Program-made: the position numbers and the translations under genes
Assembly (NCBI RefSeq): GCF_003403015.1
Contig: NZ_QURL01000005.1
Location: 372,001 to 436,000 of the forward strand
Direction: 5' to 3'
Source of the DNA: Fulvimarina endophytica
Lineage (GTDB): Bacteria > Pseudomonadota > Alphaproteobacteria > Rhizobiales > Rhizobiaceae
Length of the DNA: 64,000 nucleotides
Shown: positions 43,146 to 54,076 of the stretch, one piece after another
How positions within the stretch are numbered: the first letter of the stretch is position 1
Layout: every line of letters starts with the position of its first letter
Notes under the pieces: generated by a model
The model's database searches: none
What the model was told of the DNA's origin: nothing
What the model saw: the letters and a program-made list of their open reading frames with translations, nothing else

Positions 43146-44084
43146 TCAGAAGGTGCGGGTTTGGCGGTCCTTGCGCCGCTTCAGGCCGAGCTGGCTCTCG
43201 CGCCAGATAATGGAGATACCGGCCAGCACGACGATGGCGCCGCCGAGGATGGTCGATACGGCGACGACCTCGCCGAAGACCGTCGCCCCGATGAGGATCG
43301 CGAGGATGAGAGAGGAATATTCGAAGGGTGCGATGGTGGACGTGTCGGCGAAGCGATAGGCGGCCGTCAGGAGAAGCTGGCCGATGCCTCCGAGAATACC
43401 GGCGATGACGAGGAGGACCGCCTGTTCCGGCGTCGGCACGACCCATCCGAAGGGCAACGAGAAGAGCGAGATGATGCTCGCGGCGACCATGAAGAACAGG
43501 ACGATGGTGGCCGTCTTTTCGCGCTGGGCGAGCCGGCGCACCTGGATCATCGCGATCGCGGCGAAGACGGCCGAGAAGATCGCGGCGAGCACGCTGAGGC
43601 CTTCGACCCCGCCCATGTCCCGTCCCGCGACGCTGAAATTCGGCAAGGTGACGACGGCGACACCGACGAGGCCGATGGCGACCGCCGTCCAGCGATAGGC
43701 GCGCACCACCTCGCCGAGGAAGAGCGCGGCAAAGACCACCGTGATGAGCGGCGTCGCATAGTTGATCGTCGTCCATTCGGGATAGGCGAGCCGGGTGATC
43801 GAGAAGAAGCCGAGCCCCATGGAGGCGACGCCGACGATGCCGCGCAGCACATGGCCCTTGATGTCGTTCGTGCGGAACGCGGTCTTCAGATCGCCGAGCC
43901 AGGCGAGATAGAGAAGCACCGGCAGCAAGGCGAAGAAGCAGCGGAAGAACACGATCTCGCCGGCGGGCACGCCGGAACCCGCCAGCTTGATGGCGGTCTG
44001 CATGCCCACGAAGGACAGGATCGAGAGAAGTTTCAGGCAAACGCCGAAGACCGGCCTGTCGTCGTCCGTCGAGCCTTGCTGCAT
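43146..44084 (-). CDS. EamA/DMT-family transporter
   Basis: A 312 aa inner-membrane protein with ten predicted hydrophobic helices in two EamA repeats. The first repeat includes GVPAGEIVFFRCFFALLPVL and ATPLITVVFAALFLGEVVRA; the second ends APFEYSSLILAILIGATVFG and then STILGGAIVVLAGI. EamA proteins export metabolites or amino acids; substrate unknown. It is divergent from pepN, with 151 bp between. Confidence 0.9.
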   Translation of the reverse strand: MQQGSTDDDRPVFGVCLKLLSILSFVGMQTAIKLAGSGVPAGEIVFFRCFFALLPVLLYLAWLGDLKTAFRTNDIKGHVLRGIVGVASMGLGFFSITRLAYPEWTTINYATPLITVVFAALFLGEVVRAYRWTAVAIGLVGVAVVTLPNFSVAGRDMGGVEGLSVLAAIFSAVFAAIAMIQVRRLAQREKTATIVLFFMVAASIISLFSLPFGWVVPTPEQAVLLVIAGILGGIGQLLLTAAYRFADTSTIAPFEYSSLILAILIGATVFGEVVAVSTILGGAIVVLAGISIIWRESQLGLKRRKDRQTRTF

Positions 44085-44235
44085 GGGTCATCGGCCTTCG
44101 TATGCGATGCTGGATCGTCACCCTATGGGTGTGGACGCCACCGGGATGCCGTCCGTTCCTATCCCAATCGGCCGGCCAAATTGCAAATGGTGCGGGCCTA
44201 TCTAACTAGGGGACCAGAGGAAAAAGGACCCCGCC

Positions 44236-46884
44236 ATGCTGCGCACCGAGACCGGACAGACCGTGAAGCTGAAGAATTATTCGCAGACGGATTTCGTCTT
44301 CAAGGGCGTTTACCTGACCATCCGTCTGTTCGAGGGCTCGGCCGAAATCGAGAGCCAGATACGTCTCGAGCGGCGGCAGGGCACCGCGAGCGACGCCCCG
44401 CTCGTGCTCGACGGCGACGAACTGAACCTCACCTTCCTGAAGCTCGACGGCCGGACGATCCCGGACAGCGATTACGACGCCGCGCCCGATCGCCTGACCA
44501 TCCGCAATCTTCCCGCCTCCGGGGAGTTCCTCCTCGACATCGGCACCCGGATCGTGCCGGAGGAAAACACCAAGCTGATGGGGCTCTACCGCTCGAACGG
44601 CATCTGGTGCACCCAATGCGAGGCCGAAGGTTTCCGCCGCATCACCTATTTCTACGACCGCCCCGACGTCCTCATTCCCTACACGGTGCGGATCGAGGCT
44701 TCGAAGGAGGCGGCTCCGGTTCTCCTCTCGAACGGCAATCCCGGCGAGACCGGCGACCTGCCGGACGGCCGGCATTTCGCGGTCTGGGACGATCCGTTCA
44801 ACAAGCCGTCCTATCTCTTCGCGGTCGTCGCGGGCGATCTGGAGCGGGTCGGCGACAGCTTCACCACCGCGAGCGGGCGAAACGTCACCCTCGGCATCTT
44901 CACCGACAAGGGCCGCTCCCATCAGGCCGGCTACGCCATGGATGCCCTGAAACGCTCGATGGCCTGGGACGAGCGGCGCTTCGGGCGCGAATACGATCTC
45001 GACGTCTTCAATGTGGTCGCGATCTCGGACTTCAACATGGGGGCGATGGAGAACAAGGGTCTCAACGTCTTCAACCACAAATACGTGCTGCTCGACCCCG
45101 ACACCGCGACCGATCAGGACTATGCGGGCGTCGAGACGGTGATCGCCCACGAATACTTCCACAACTGGACCGGCAACCGCATCACCTGCCGCGACTGGTT
45201 CCAGCTCTGCCTGAAGGAAGGCCTGACGGTGTTCCGCGATCAGGAATTCTCCGCGGACGAGCGCGAGCGCACGGTCCAGCGCATCGGCTCGGTGCGCCGG
45301 CTGAAGAGCATGCAGTTCCCCGAGGACCAGGGCCCGCTCCAGCATCCGGTGCGGCCCAGCGAATATCGCGAGATCAACAACTTCTACACGGCGACCGTCT
45401 ACGACAAGGGTGCCGAACTGGTGCGGATGATCGCGACGCTCCTCGGTCCCGAGGACTTCCGCGCCGGAATGGACCTTTATTTCGAACGCCATGACGGCGA
45501 CGCCGCGACGATCGAAGACTTCGTGAAGGTTTTCGAGGATGCGAGCGGGACGGATCTCTCCACCTTCGCCCTCTGGTACGAGCAGGCGGGAACGCCGACG
45601 CTGACGGTTTCGGAACGCTACGACGCGTCGGCCGACAGCATGACCGTGACCCTCTCCCAATCCCTGAAGCAGGGCGCGGCGAGGACCGGAACGAAGCCGG
45701 TGATGATGCCGGTCAGGATCGGGCTCGTCGGACCCGACGGCGAGGACCGTCCGCTGGTGCCGGCGGCGGGCGGCGACATCCGGGACGACGTGATCCGTCT
45801 TCAGGAGGCCGAGGAGAGTTTCGTCTTCGAGAAGGTCGGCGGCCGCCCCTACCTGTCGGTGCTGCGCGATTTCTCGGCGCCCGTCACCCTCGTCCACGAT
45901 CAGCCCGAGAGCGACCGGCTGGCCCTTGCCCGCCTCGATCCGAACCCCTTCAATCGCTGGCGCATCCTCAACGACCTTCTCGGCGAGCGTCTCGCCTCGG
46001 CCGCGGGCGGCACGGGGCCCATTGCCGAGGATCCGCTCGGGGACGAACTGATCAGGGCGATCGTCGAAACCGCCGGCGACGACGATCTCGATCCCGCCTT
46101 CCGCGCGCAGGTGCTCGCTCTGCCGGCCGAGACCGACATCGCCCGGCTCATCGGCAAGGATATCGATCCGAGCCGGATCTACGAGACCAGTCTCAACGCC
46201 CGCAGTGCCATCGCCGAGCGCGGCCGTGCGGTTTTCGAGCGACTGATCGCGATCGCGCCCGCGGACGAGGCGTTTTCGCCCGATGCCGAGAGCGCCGGAC
46301 GGCGGGCGCTCGCGAATGCGGCGCTCGGATTCGTCACCGTCGCCGATGGCGATCCCGAACGCACCTTCCAGCGCTTCGAAGAGGCGACGAACATGACCGA
46401 TCGCCAGGGGGCGCTCGCGATCCTCGTCTTCCGCTTTCCCGGGCATGAGAGAACCCGGCAGGCGCTCGATCGCTTCTACGAACGCTACGAGGACGACCCG
46501 CTCGTCCTCGACAAGTGGTTCGCGCTCCAGGCCGCAGCGCCGGGCGAGGCGACGCTCGATCGCATCCGCGAGCTTGCCGCGCACCCGCGTTTCACGCTGA
46601 AGAACCCGAACCGCGCACGATCCCTGATCGGCTCCCTCGCGGGCATGAATCCGACCGCGTTTCACCGGCCCGACGGCGAAGGCTATGCGTGGTTCGCCGA
46701 GCGCCTTCTGGAACTCGACGCGATCAATCCACAGATCGCGGCGCGGATGGCGACCGCCTTCAGAACATGGCGAATGCTGGAGTCCGGCCGCAGGGGGAAA
46801 GCCGAAGCGACCCTCTCGAACATGGCCAAAATGCCACAGCTTTCGAAAGACCTTAAGGACATCTTGGAACGAACCCTTGGCTGA
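44236..46884 (+). CDS. pepN: Aminopeptidase N (PepN, M1 family)
   Basis: A zinc metallopeptidase that removes N-terminal residues from peptides in the cytoplasm. The 882 aa protein is full length for the E. coli-type PepN. It has the exopeptidase GAMEN motif (SDFNMGAMENKGLNVFN) and HEYFHNW with zinc ligands H305 and H309 and Glu306, plus the third ligand E328 in LKEGLTVF. The C-terminal DUF3458-type helical domains follow. The ATG at 44236 has a GGAAAAAGGA region upstream. Confidence 0.97.
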   Translation: MLRTETGQTVKLKNYSQTDFVFKGVYLTIRLFEGSAEIESQIRLERRQGTASDAPLVLDGDELNLTFLKLDGRTIPDSDYDAAPDRLTIRNLPASGEFLLDIGTRIVPEENTKLMGLYRSNGIWCTQCEAEGFRRITYFYDRPDVLIPYTVRIEASKEAAPVLLSNGNPGETGDLPDGRHFAVWDDPFNKPSYLFAVVAGDLERVGDSFTTASGRNVTLGIFTDKGRSHQAGYAMDALKRSMAWDERRFGREYDLDVFNVVAISDFNMGAMENKGLNVFNHKYVLLDPDTATDQDYAGVETVIAHEYFHNWTGNRITCRDWFQLCLKEGLTVFRDQEFSADERERTVQRIGSVRRLKSMQFPEDQGPLQHPVRPSEYREINNFYTATVYDKGAELVRMIATLLGPEDFRAGMDLYFERHDGDAATIEDFVKVFEDASGTDLSTFALWYEQAGTPTLTVSERYDASADSMTVTLSQSLKQGAARTGTKPVMMPVRIGLVGPDGEDRPLVPAAGGDIRDDVIRLQEAEESFVFEKVGGRPYLSVLRDFSAPVTLVHDQPESDRLALARLDPNPFNRWRILNDLLGERLASAAGGTGPIAEDPLGDELIRAIVETAGDDDLDPAFRAQVLALPAETDIARLIGKDIDPSRIYETSLNARSAIAERGRAVFERLIAIAPADEAFSPDAESAGRRALANAALGFVTVADGDPERTFQRFEEATNMTDRQGALAILVFRFPGHERTRQALDRFYERYEDDPLVLDKWFALQAAAPGEATLDRIRELAAHPRFTLKNPNRARSLIGSLAGMNPTAFHRPDGEGYAWFAERLLELDAINPQIAARMATAFRTWRMLESGRRGKAEATLSNMAKMPQLSKDLKDILERTLG

Positions 46885-47017
46885 CAATGTCAAGTTCAGT
46901 GAAGAAAAATTTAACCAAATCGATCTTGTGGACAAACTGATTCGCGTCTGTTGATATCTTGTTGGTTCGCGGATGTGGCGTTTGCGAATCAGCAGTGCGG
47001 CTACGAGGAAACTTCAT

Positions 47018-49342
<2,325 letters not shown>

Positions 49343-49529
49343 CCCGAGGGCGGGACCGGGGAGCGTCCTGCCGCCGGGATCCGGACTTTTCGACCCGTTG
49401 CAGACATCCGTTGAGCGCGCATTGATCCTTTCTTAGTCAGGCAACCGTATAGTTGGGCCGAAGAGGAAGCGCGCTGCGCATGGACGCCCATTCGGTGCGC
49501 CGCTTCCGATCAGTGCGACCGGACATGCG

Positions 49530-51077
49530 ATGAGCCAGATCGAACTCGTAGACGACCTGAGCAGGCTGAAGGACCAGACGCCCGGTCCGGCCCGCAAGGA
49601 GGTCGACGCGGAACAGGCGGAGTTGAACGCCCTGGCCGCGCGGATTGCGGATCATTACCGCACGGACTTCATCACCCCACGCCTCCTCAGCGGTTACCTG
49701 CGGCTCGCCGAGTTTTCGGCGCTCGTTCTCGTGGGCATCCTCCTGCTTGGCTTCAGGGTGGAGTTCGCGACACCGTTCATCACGTCCTACGCCCTGATGA
49801 TCGTTCTCGGCCCCCTCGCCGCCATCGCGGCGATCGAAATGGCCGGCGGCTACAGGATCGCCTTCCTCAAGCGATCCCCGCTTTCGCTATGGCGCATCGC
49901 GGCGACCTGGGTCGGCATCGTCGCGGCGATGACGACGAGCGTCTTCTTCATCTACGAGGACGCGGTCCATTCGCGGATCTTCTTCGGCGGATGGGCGCTG
50001 GGCGGCATCGTCTCCCTTCTCGCTTTGCGCATCCTGCTGCGCTCCCAGATCCGCCGATGGGCCCGGGACGGCCGCATGGAGCGGCGCGCGGTCATCGTCG
50101 GCGGTGGCGGCAATGCCGAAAAGCTCATCCGCGGCCTCGAAGCCGATCCCGGCTCCGACATCCGCATCTGCGGCATCTTCGACGACCGCGACGACCGGAG
50201 GTCTCCGCCGATCGTCGCCGGCTATCCCAAGCTCGGCACGATCCCCGAACTCGTCACCTTCTCGCGGCGAACGCGCATCGACATGCTGATCGTCACCCTG
50301 CCGCTGACGGCCGAACAGCGCCTTCTGGCGCTTCTGAAGAAACTCTGGGTCCTGCCCGTCGACATTCGCCTTTCGGCCCATGCGAGCGAACTGAGCTTCC
50401 GGCCGCGCAGCTACTCCTTCATCGGCGACATGCCGATGATCGACATCCTCGATCGGCCGCTGGCGGACTGGGATCTCATCGCCAAGCGGATCTTCGACAT
50501 CGCCTTCGCTGTCCTGGCGATCCTCGCCCTCTCGCCTCTCCTCGCCCTTACGGCACTGGCGGTGAAGCTCGATTCACGCGGTCCGGTGATCTTCCGCCAG
50601 AAACGGCACGGCTTCAACAACCAGACCATCGAGGTCTTCAAGTTCCGTTCCCTGAAGCACGAGTTCACCGATCCGGAGGGCAAGCGCATCGTCACCCGGA
50701 ACGACGATCGGGTGACCCGCGTCGGCGCCTTCATCCGCAAGACCTCGATCGACGAGCTGCCGCAGCTGTTCAACGTGCTGCGCGGCGAACTCTCCCTGGT
50801 CGGGCCGCGTCCCCATGCGCTCCGGGCCCAGTCCAGCCAGAACGAGACCTTCGTCGAGATCGTCGACGGCTATTTCGGTCGCCACAAGGTGAAGCCCGGC
50901 ATCACCGGCTGGGCCCAGATCAAGGGCTGGCGCGGCGAGATCGACCAGCCGCAGAAGCTGAAGATGCGCTTCGAGCACGACCTCTACTATATCGAGAACT
51001 GGTCCCTGAGGCTCGACCTCTACATCCTCGTGATGACCCCGATCAGCATGCTGCGGAAGACCGACGGGGCCTATTGA
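49530..51077 (+). CDS. Undecaprenyl-phosphate sugar phosphotransferase (exopolysaccharide initiation)
   Basis: A 515 aa polyisoprenyl-phosphate hexose-1-phosphate transferase that starts assembly of a surface polysaccharide repeat on the membrane lipid carrier. It has four N-terminal hydrophobic helices (residues about 60-180) and a Rossmann-like CoA-binding-type domain (VIVGGGGNAEKLIRGLEADP). A fifth membrane segment leads into the catalytic bacterial sugar transferase domain, with GPVIFRQKRHGFNNQTIEVF, KTSIDELPQLFNVLRGELSL then VGPRP, and KPGITGWAQIKGWRG. Family members are WcaJ, ExoY and PssY; the sugar is not predictable. No polysaccharide operon adjoins. Confidence 0.93.
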   Translation: MSQIELVDDLSRLKDQTPGPARKEVDAEQAELNALAARIADHYRTDFITPRLLSGYLRLAEFSALVLVGILLLGFRVEFATPFITSYALMIVLGPLAAIAAIEMAGGYRIAFLKRSPLSLWRIAATWVGIVAAMTTSVFFIYEDAVHSRIFFGGWALGGIVSLLALRILLRSQIRRWARDGRMERRAVIVGGGGNAEKLIRGLEADPGSDIRICGIFDDRDDRRSPPIVAGYPKLGTIPELVTFSRRTRIDMLIVTLPLTAEQRLLALLKKLWVLPVDIRLSAHASELSFRPRSYSFIGDMPMIDILDRPLADWDLIAKRIFDIAFAVLAILALSPLLALTALAVKLDSRGPVIFRQKRHGFNNQTIEVFKFRSLKHEFTDPEGKRIVTRNDDRVTRVGAFIRKTSIDELPQLFNVLRGELSLVGPRPHALRAQSSQNETFVEIVDGYFGRHKVKPGITGWAQIKGWRGEIDQPQKLKMRFEHDLYYIENWSLRLDLYILVMTPISMLRKTDGAY

Positions 51078-51105
51078 GCCGATGAGGCCGGCACGGCCGG
51101 ACGCC

Positions 51106-52011
51106 TCAGGCGGTCGGAGGCACCTGCCGGCGCGTCCAGCGCCGGGTGGACACCGCGACGCCGAGGGCCGCCAGGACGAGGCCCGCAAGCTGCACCGCCG
51201 TCAACCTCTCGTCGAACAGCCAGTAGGCCATGACGGCGGTGACGCCCGGCGTCAGATACATCAGCGATGCGACGGACGAGACGGCACCCTCGCGGATCAG
51301 CACCATCATCAGAAAGATCGCGCCGATCGACAGGACCAGCGTCAGCCAGACGAGGGCGAAGACCAGTTCTCCCGTCCAGTCGACCTCCCCTGTTTCGAGG
51401 AGGAAGGCGAGCGCCAGCGTCGGGACGAGCGCCCCGCAATATTGCAGCGCGGTTCCCGCTCGAAGGTCCAGCCCGCTGGCGAACTTCTTCTGCCAGATCG
51501 TTCCGATGGAGATGCCGAAGGCGGCCGCGAAGACCGGAGCGAGCGTCTGAAATCCAAGATCGCCGCCGGAGCCGAGCTTCGGCGAGACGACGAGGGCGAT
51601 GCCGCAAAGCCCGAGCGCAAGGCCGGCAAGATGGCGGGCCTCGATCCTGTCACCGAGAAAGAGCCCCGCCAGCATGGTCGTGATGACCGGCTGCAGGCCG
51701 ACGATCAGCGCGGCGATGCCGGCATTGAGACCATGACGGATGGCGTAGAACAGACCGCCGAGATAGACGCCGTGAATGAGGGCACCCGCCACCATCGAGT
51801 GGAACGCGGCCCGTCCGCGCGGCAGCCCGACGCCGCAGGAGAGGGCAAGAGCGACGAGGACGACCAAAGCCAGAGCGAAGCGCATCGCCAGGAAGGTGAA
51901 CGGCTCGGCATGCGGCATGGAATAGCGCGCGCCGATGAAGCCGGTCGACCACAAAAGCACGAAGAGCGGCGGGAAGAGCCAGAGAAAACGGGCGATGATC
52001 GAAGCTCCCAG
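51106..52011 (-). CDS. EamA/DMT-family exporter with unclear start
   Basis: A roughly 300 aa ten-helix EamA transporter: first helix FLWLFPPLFVLLWSTGFIGA, mid-protein GLQPVITTMLAGLFLGDRIE, and C-terminal MYLTPGVTAVMAYWLFDERL then TAVQLAGLVLAALGVAV. The 5' end is odd. No ATG, GTG or TTG lies at a sensible place before the first helix. The frame runs back through a 51-bp dispersed repeat that begins at 52011, up to an ATG at 52191. I placed the start at a CTG at 52009-52011; GGGAG five bases before an ATC at 51999 hints that the true start may be ATC or a mutated ATG. Translation is possible but unproven. Substrate unknown. Confidence 0.75.
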   Translation of the reverse strand: MGASIIARFLWLFPPLFVLLWSTGFIGARYSMPHAEPFTFLAMRFALALVVLVALALSCGVGLPRGRAAFHSMVAGALIHGVYLGGLFYAIRHGLNAGIAALIVGLQPVITTMLAGLFLGDRIEARHLAGLALGLCGIALVVSPKLGSGGDLGFQTLAPVFAAAFGISIGTIWQKKFASGLDLRAGTALQYCGALVPTLALAFLLETGEVDWTGELVFALVWLTLVLSIGAIFLMMVLIREGAVSSVASLMYLTPGVTAVMAYWLFDERLTAVQLAGLVLAALGVAVSTRRWTRRQVPPTA

Positions 52012-52061
52012 AGCATTGGACCGGAAAACAGGCCCCGTTTTCCGACCATCCGATGCGTCTT
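52011..52061. repeat. 51-bp dispersed dyad repeat, copy 2
   Basis: Starts GAGCATTGGACCGGAAAAC, ends CGATGCGTCTT. An internal dyad GGAAAAC/GTTTTCC makes it fold on itself. It matches copy 3 end to end, and copy 1 less well. It abuts the 5' end of the EamA gene at 51106. Confidence 0.7.
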
Positions 52062-52357
52062 CACAAAACCGGAGCCGCTCACGGGCTCCGCAGAACGGGT
52101 CCGGGGCTCCGGGGGCCCAGGCAGGACGGCCACCCGCTGCAGCGCTATCAGAAGGGATCGGATGGTGCCAGAGCCCTGGCCAGCGATGCACCGAGTTCGC
52201 CTCCCCGCTTTCGCGTGTCCCCCGCGCCTCCCCTGCCCCAGCTTCCGCGTGAGAGCTCCGGCGGACGCAATGACCGGGGCCTTCACTGCCTTAAATTTGC
52301 AACCCGGCGTGGGAACGCCTATCGCGGACGCATCATCGACACCGGCGCTCCGTCCGA
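52062..52357. other. Intergenic region between the EamA gene and the AEC transporter
   Basis: About 300 bases without a supportable gene. It contains GGAGCC/GGGCTCC dyad sequence near 52090 and presumably the divergent promoters of both transporter genes. Confidence 0.4.
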
Positions 52358-53326
52358 ATGCAGACCATCCTCGACATCATCGTTCCAGTCTTCGGGCTCA
52401 TCGCCATCGGCTACATTGCCGGGCGGGTGAAGCTGTTGAGCGAAGAGGTCGGCCGCGCGCTCGCGCAATTCGTCTTCGTCGTCGCCGTCCCGTGCCTCCT
52501 GTTCCGCTCGCTCTCCCAGGCCTCGTTCGGGGATGCCAATCCGCTGACCCTGTGGATCGCCTATTTCAGTTCTGTCGCCATCGCCTGGGCCCTTGGAACC
52601 GTCATCGTTCGCTGGGTCGCGAAGGCCGATCATCGCACGGGCGTCATCGCCGGGATCTCGGCGAGTTTCGCCAATACGATCTTCGTCGCGCTGCCGACAT
52701 TGCAACGCGCCTACGGAGATGCCGGCCTCGAGCCGCTCCTCGTCATCGTCGCGATCCATCTGCCGGTGATGATGATCGCCTCGACCCTCATGGTCGAGCG
52801 CGCCATCCATCTCGACAGGCGCACCGAGACCGGGCCCGAGCAGAGCCCGGCAAGCCTTCTCGACATCGCGCGGCGCACGGGACGCAACCTTGCCACGAAC
52901 TCGATCATCATCGGCATCGTCCTCGGCCTCGTCTGGCGCCTCACCGGCCTGCCGCTGACGGGCCATTTCGACGAGATCACGCGGCTCGTCGGATCGACCG
53001 CAGGCCCCCTTGCGCTCTTTAGTCTCGGAATGTCGCTGACGCGCTACGGCCTGAAGGGCGATCTTCTCTCCGCGTCCTGCATCGCCGTCATCTCGCTCAT
53101 CGTGCAGCCGGGGCTCGTCTGGATCATCGGCCTCGAACTCGGGCTGACCGATCTCTGGCTGAAGGGCGCGGTGCTGACGGCGGCAGCGCCTGCGGGCGTC
53201 AACGCCTATCTCTTCGCGGCCTATTTCGGCACGGGCGAGAAGCTCGCCGCGACGACCATCCTCCTGTCGACCATCCTTTCGGTGATCACCCTCAGCGGCT
53301 GGCTAATCGTTCTGGGTGCCGGCTGA
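52358..53326 (+). CDS. AEC family (auxin efflux carrier-like) transporter
   Basis: A 322 aa membrane protein with ten hydrophobic helices in two halves. Family features are the N-terminal MQTILDIIVPVFGLIAIGYI, the ASFANTIFVALPTLQRAYG helix with its central Asn, and the second-half TAAAPAGVNAYLFAAYFGTG. AEC proteins carry out efflux or uptake of organic acids such as malonate or malate; substrate unknown. Its last 24 bp overlap the 3' end of the convergent gene at 53303. Confidence 0.9.
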   Translation: MQTILDIIVPVFGLIAIGYIAGRVKLLSEEVGRALAQFVFVVAVPCLLFRSLSQASFGDANPLTLWIAYFSSVAIAWALGTVIVRWVAKADHRTGVIAGISASFANTIFVALPTLQRAYGDAGLEPLLVIVAIHLPVMMIASTLMVERAIHLDRRTETGPEQSPASLLDIARRTGRNLATNSIIIGIVLGLVWRLTGLPLTGHFDEITRLVGSTAGPLALFSLGMSLTRYGLKGDLLSASCIAVISLIVQPGLVWIIGLELGLTDLWLKGAVLTAAAPAGVNAYLFAAYFGTGEKLAATTILLSTILSVITLSGWLIVLGAG

Positions 53327-53797
53327 CGAGGCGGCCTTGTCGCAGATCGCCTGGATCAGCCGCCCATCTGCCGCAGTCTCGCCTGCGGGCGATCGAGGCG
53401 AGGCGCAGTCGACCGAGATCGTGCTCTTGCGCGCCGCCTGCCGCCGCTCGATGAAGTAGAGATCCGCGCGCACGAGGCCGGAATCGTTCGCCTCCGGGCG
53501 CACGCTTCCCTCATCCAGAGCGACCAGGCGCTCGGTGACGGGAAAGAGATAGCTCCAGGGACGCCAGACATTCGATTCGCCCAGTTCGTCGACGACCACG
53601 ACGCGCGCGGGCAAAGCGGACGCAGTACGGGACGCCCAGGAATAGTCGCCCCAGATCGCGAAGGCGACGAGGGCCAGCGCGGCTGCGACGGGGATCACCG
53701 TCTTCGGCAGACGGCCGCCGGAAATCCTGCGCAGGCCATAGGCGAGACCGCCAATGCCGAGGGCGAGCGTGATCGCCGCCACGAGTTCGAAGAGCAT
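53303..53797 (-). CDS. Unknown membrane-anchored protein (164 aa)
   Basis: I recognise no named family. Two N-terminal hydrophobic segments (ELVAAITLALGIGGLAYGL and KTVIPVAAALALVAFAIWG) are followed by a hydrophilic part with WASRTASALPARVVVVDELG, VWRPWSYLFPVTERLVALDE and LVRADLYFIERRQAARKST, then a Ser/Ala-rich tail. The soluble part probably faces the periplasm. The gene converges on and overlaps the AEC gene by 24 bp. Upstream lies a dispersed repeat. An AGGGAG site about 12 bases before the ATG supports the start. Confidence 0.72.
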   Translation of the reverse strand: MLFELVAAITLALGIGGLAYGLRRISGGRLPKTVIPVAAALALVAFAIWGDYSWASRTASALPARVVVVDELGESNVWRPWSYLFPVTERLVALDEGSVRPEANDSGLVRADLYFIERRQAARKSTISVDCASPRSPAGETAADGRLIQAICDKAASSAGTQND

Positions 53798-53822
53798 GAG
53801 AACTGTCGCTCCCTAGGATCGA

Positions 53823-53873
53823 AAGCATCGGACCGGGACCTGTGCCGGGTTCTCAGATCGTCCGATGCGTCTT
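53823..53873. repeat. 51-bp dispersed dyad repeat, copy 3
   Basis: Starts AAGCATCGGACCGGGACC, ends CGATGCGTCTT. The outer GCATCGGAC (53825-53833) and GTCCGATGC (53860-53868) form a perfect 9-bp inverted repeat. It lies 26 bp upstream of the unknown membrane-protein gene. Confidence 0.7.
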
Positions 53874-54018
53874 TGAGGAACCGGGCCATCGCGGCCGGAA
53901 AGGCATGCGCCTCTTATGACCCGGATGGCCGCGTTCGCGCTCGATGACACATCGCGCGGCTTCGGGCCAGCCGAAGAATCCGCACGACACCGGCGCGATC
54001 TGGCGCCCGATAAACGAA

Positions 54019-54045
54019 GACGGCCCGCCCTTAGGGCGGACCGTC
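54019..54045 (-). terminator. Terminator-like hairpin after the symporter gene
   Basis: The palindrome GACGGCCCGCCC-TTAG-GGGCGGACCGTC forms an almost perfect 12-bp stem about 30 bases beyond the symporter stop. On the minus strand it is followed by a short TTCGTTTATC rather than a long T-run, so termination efficiency is uncertain. Confidence 0.65.
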
Positions 54046-54076
54046 CTGTCACTGCGATCGCAGAGGTGGCGAGAGC

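Noticed and set aside
44206..46935. 909-codon minus-strand frame opposite pepN
   Set aside because: Antisense shadow of a clear aminopeptidase N with catalytic motifs on the plus strand.
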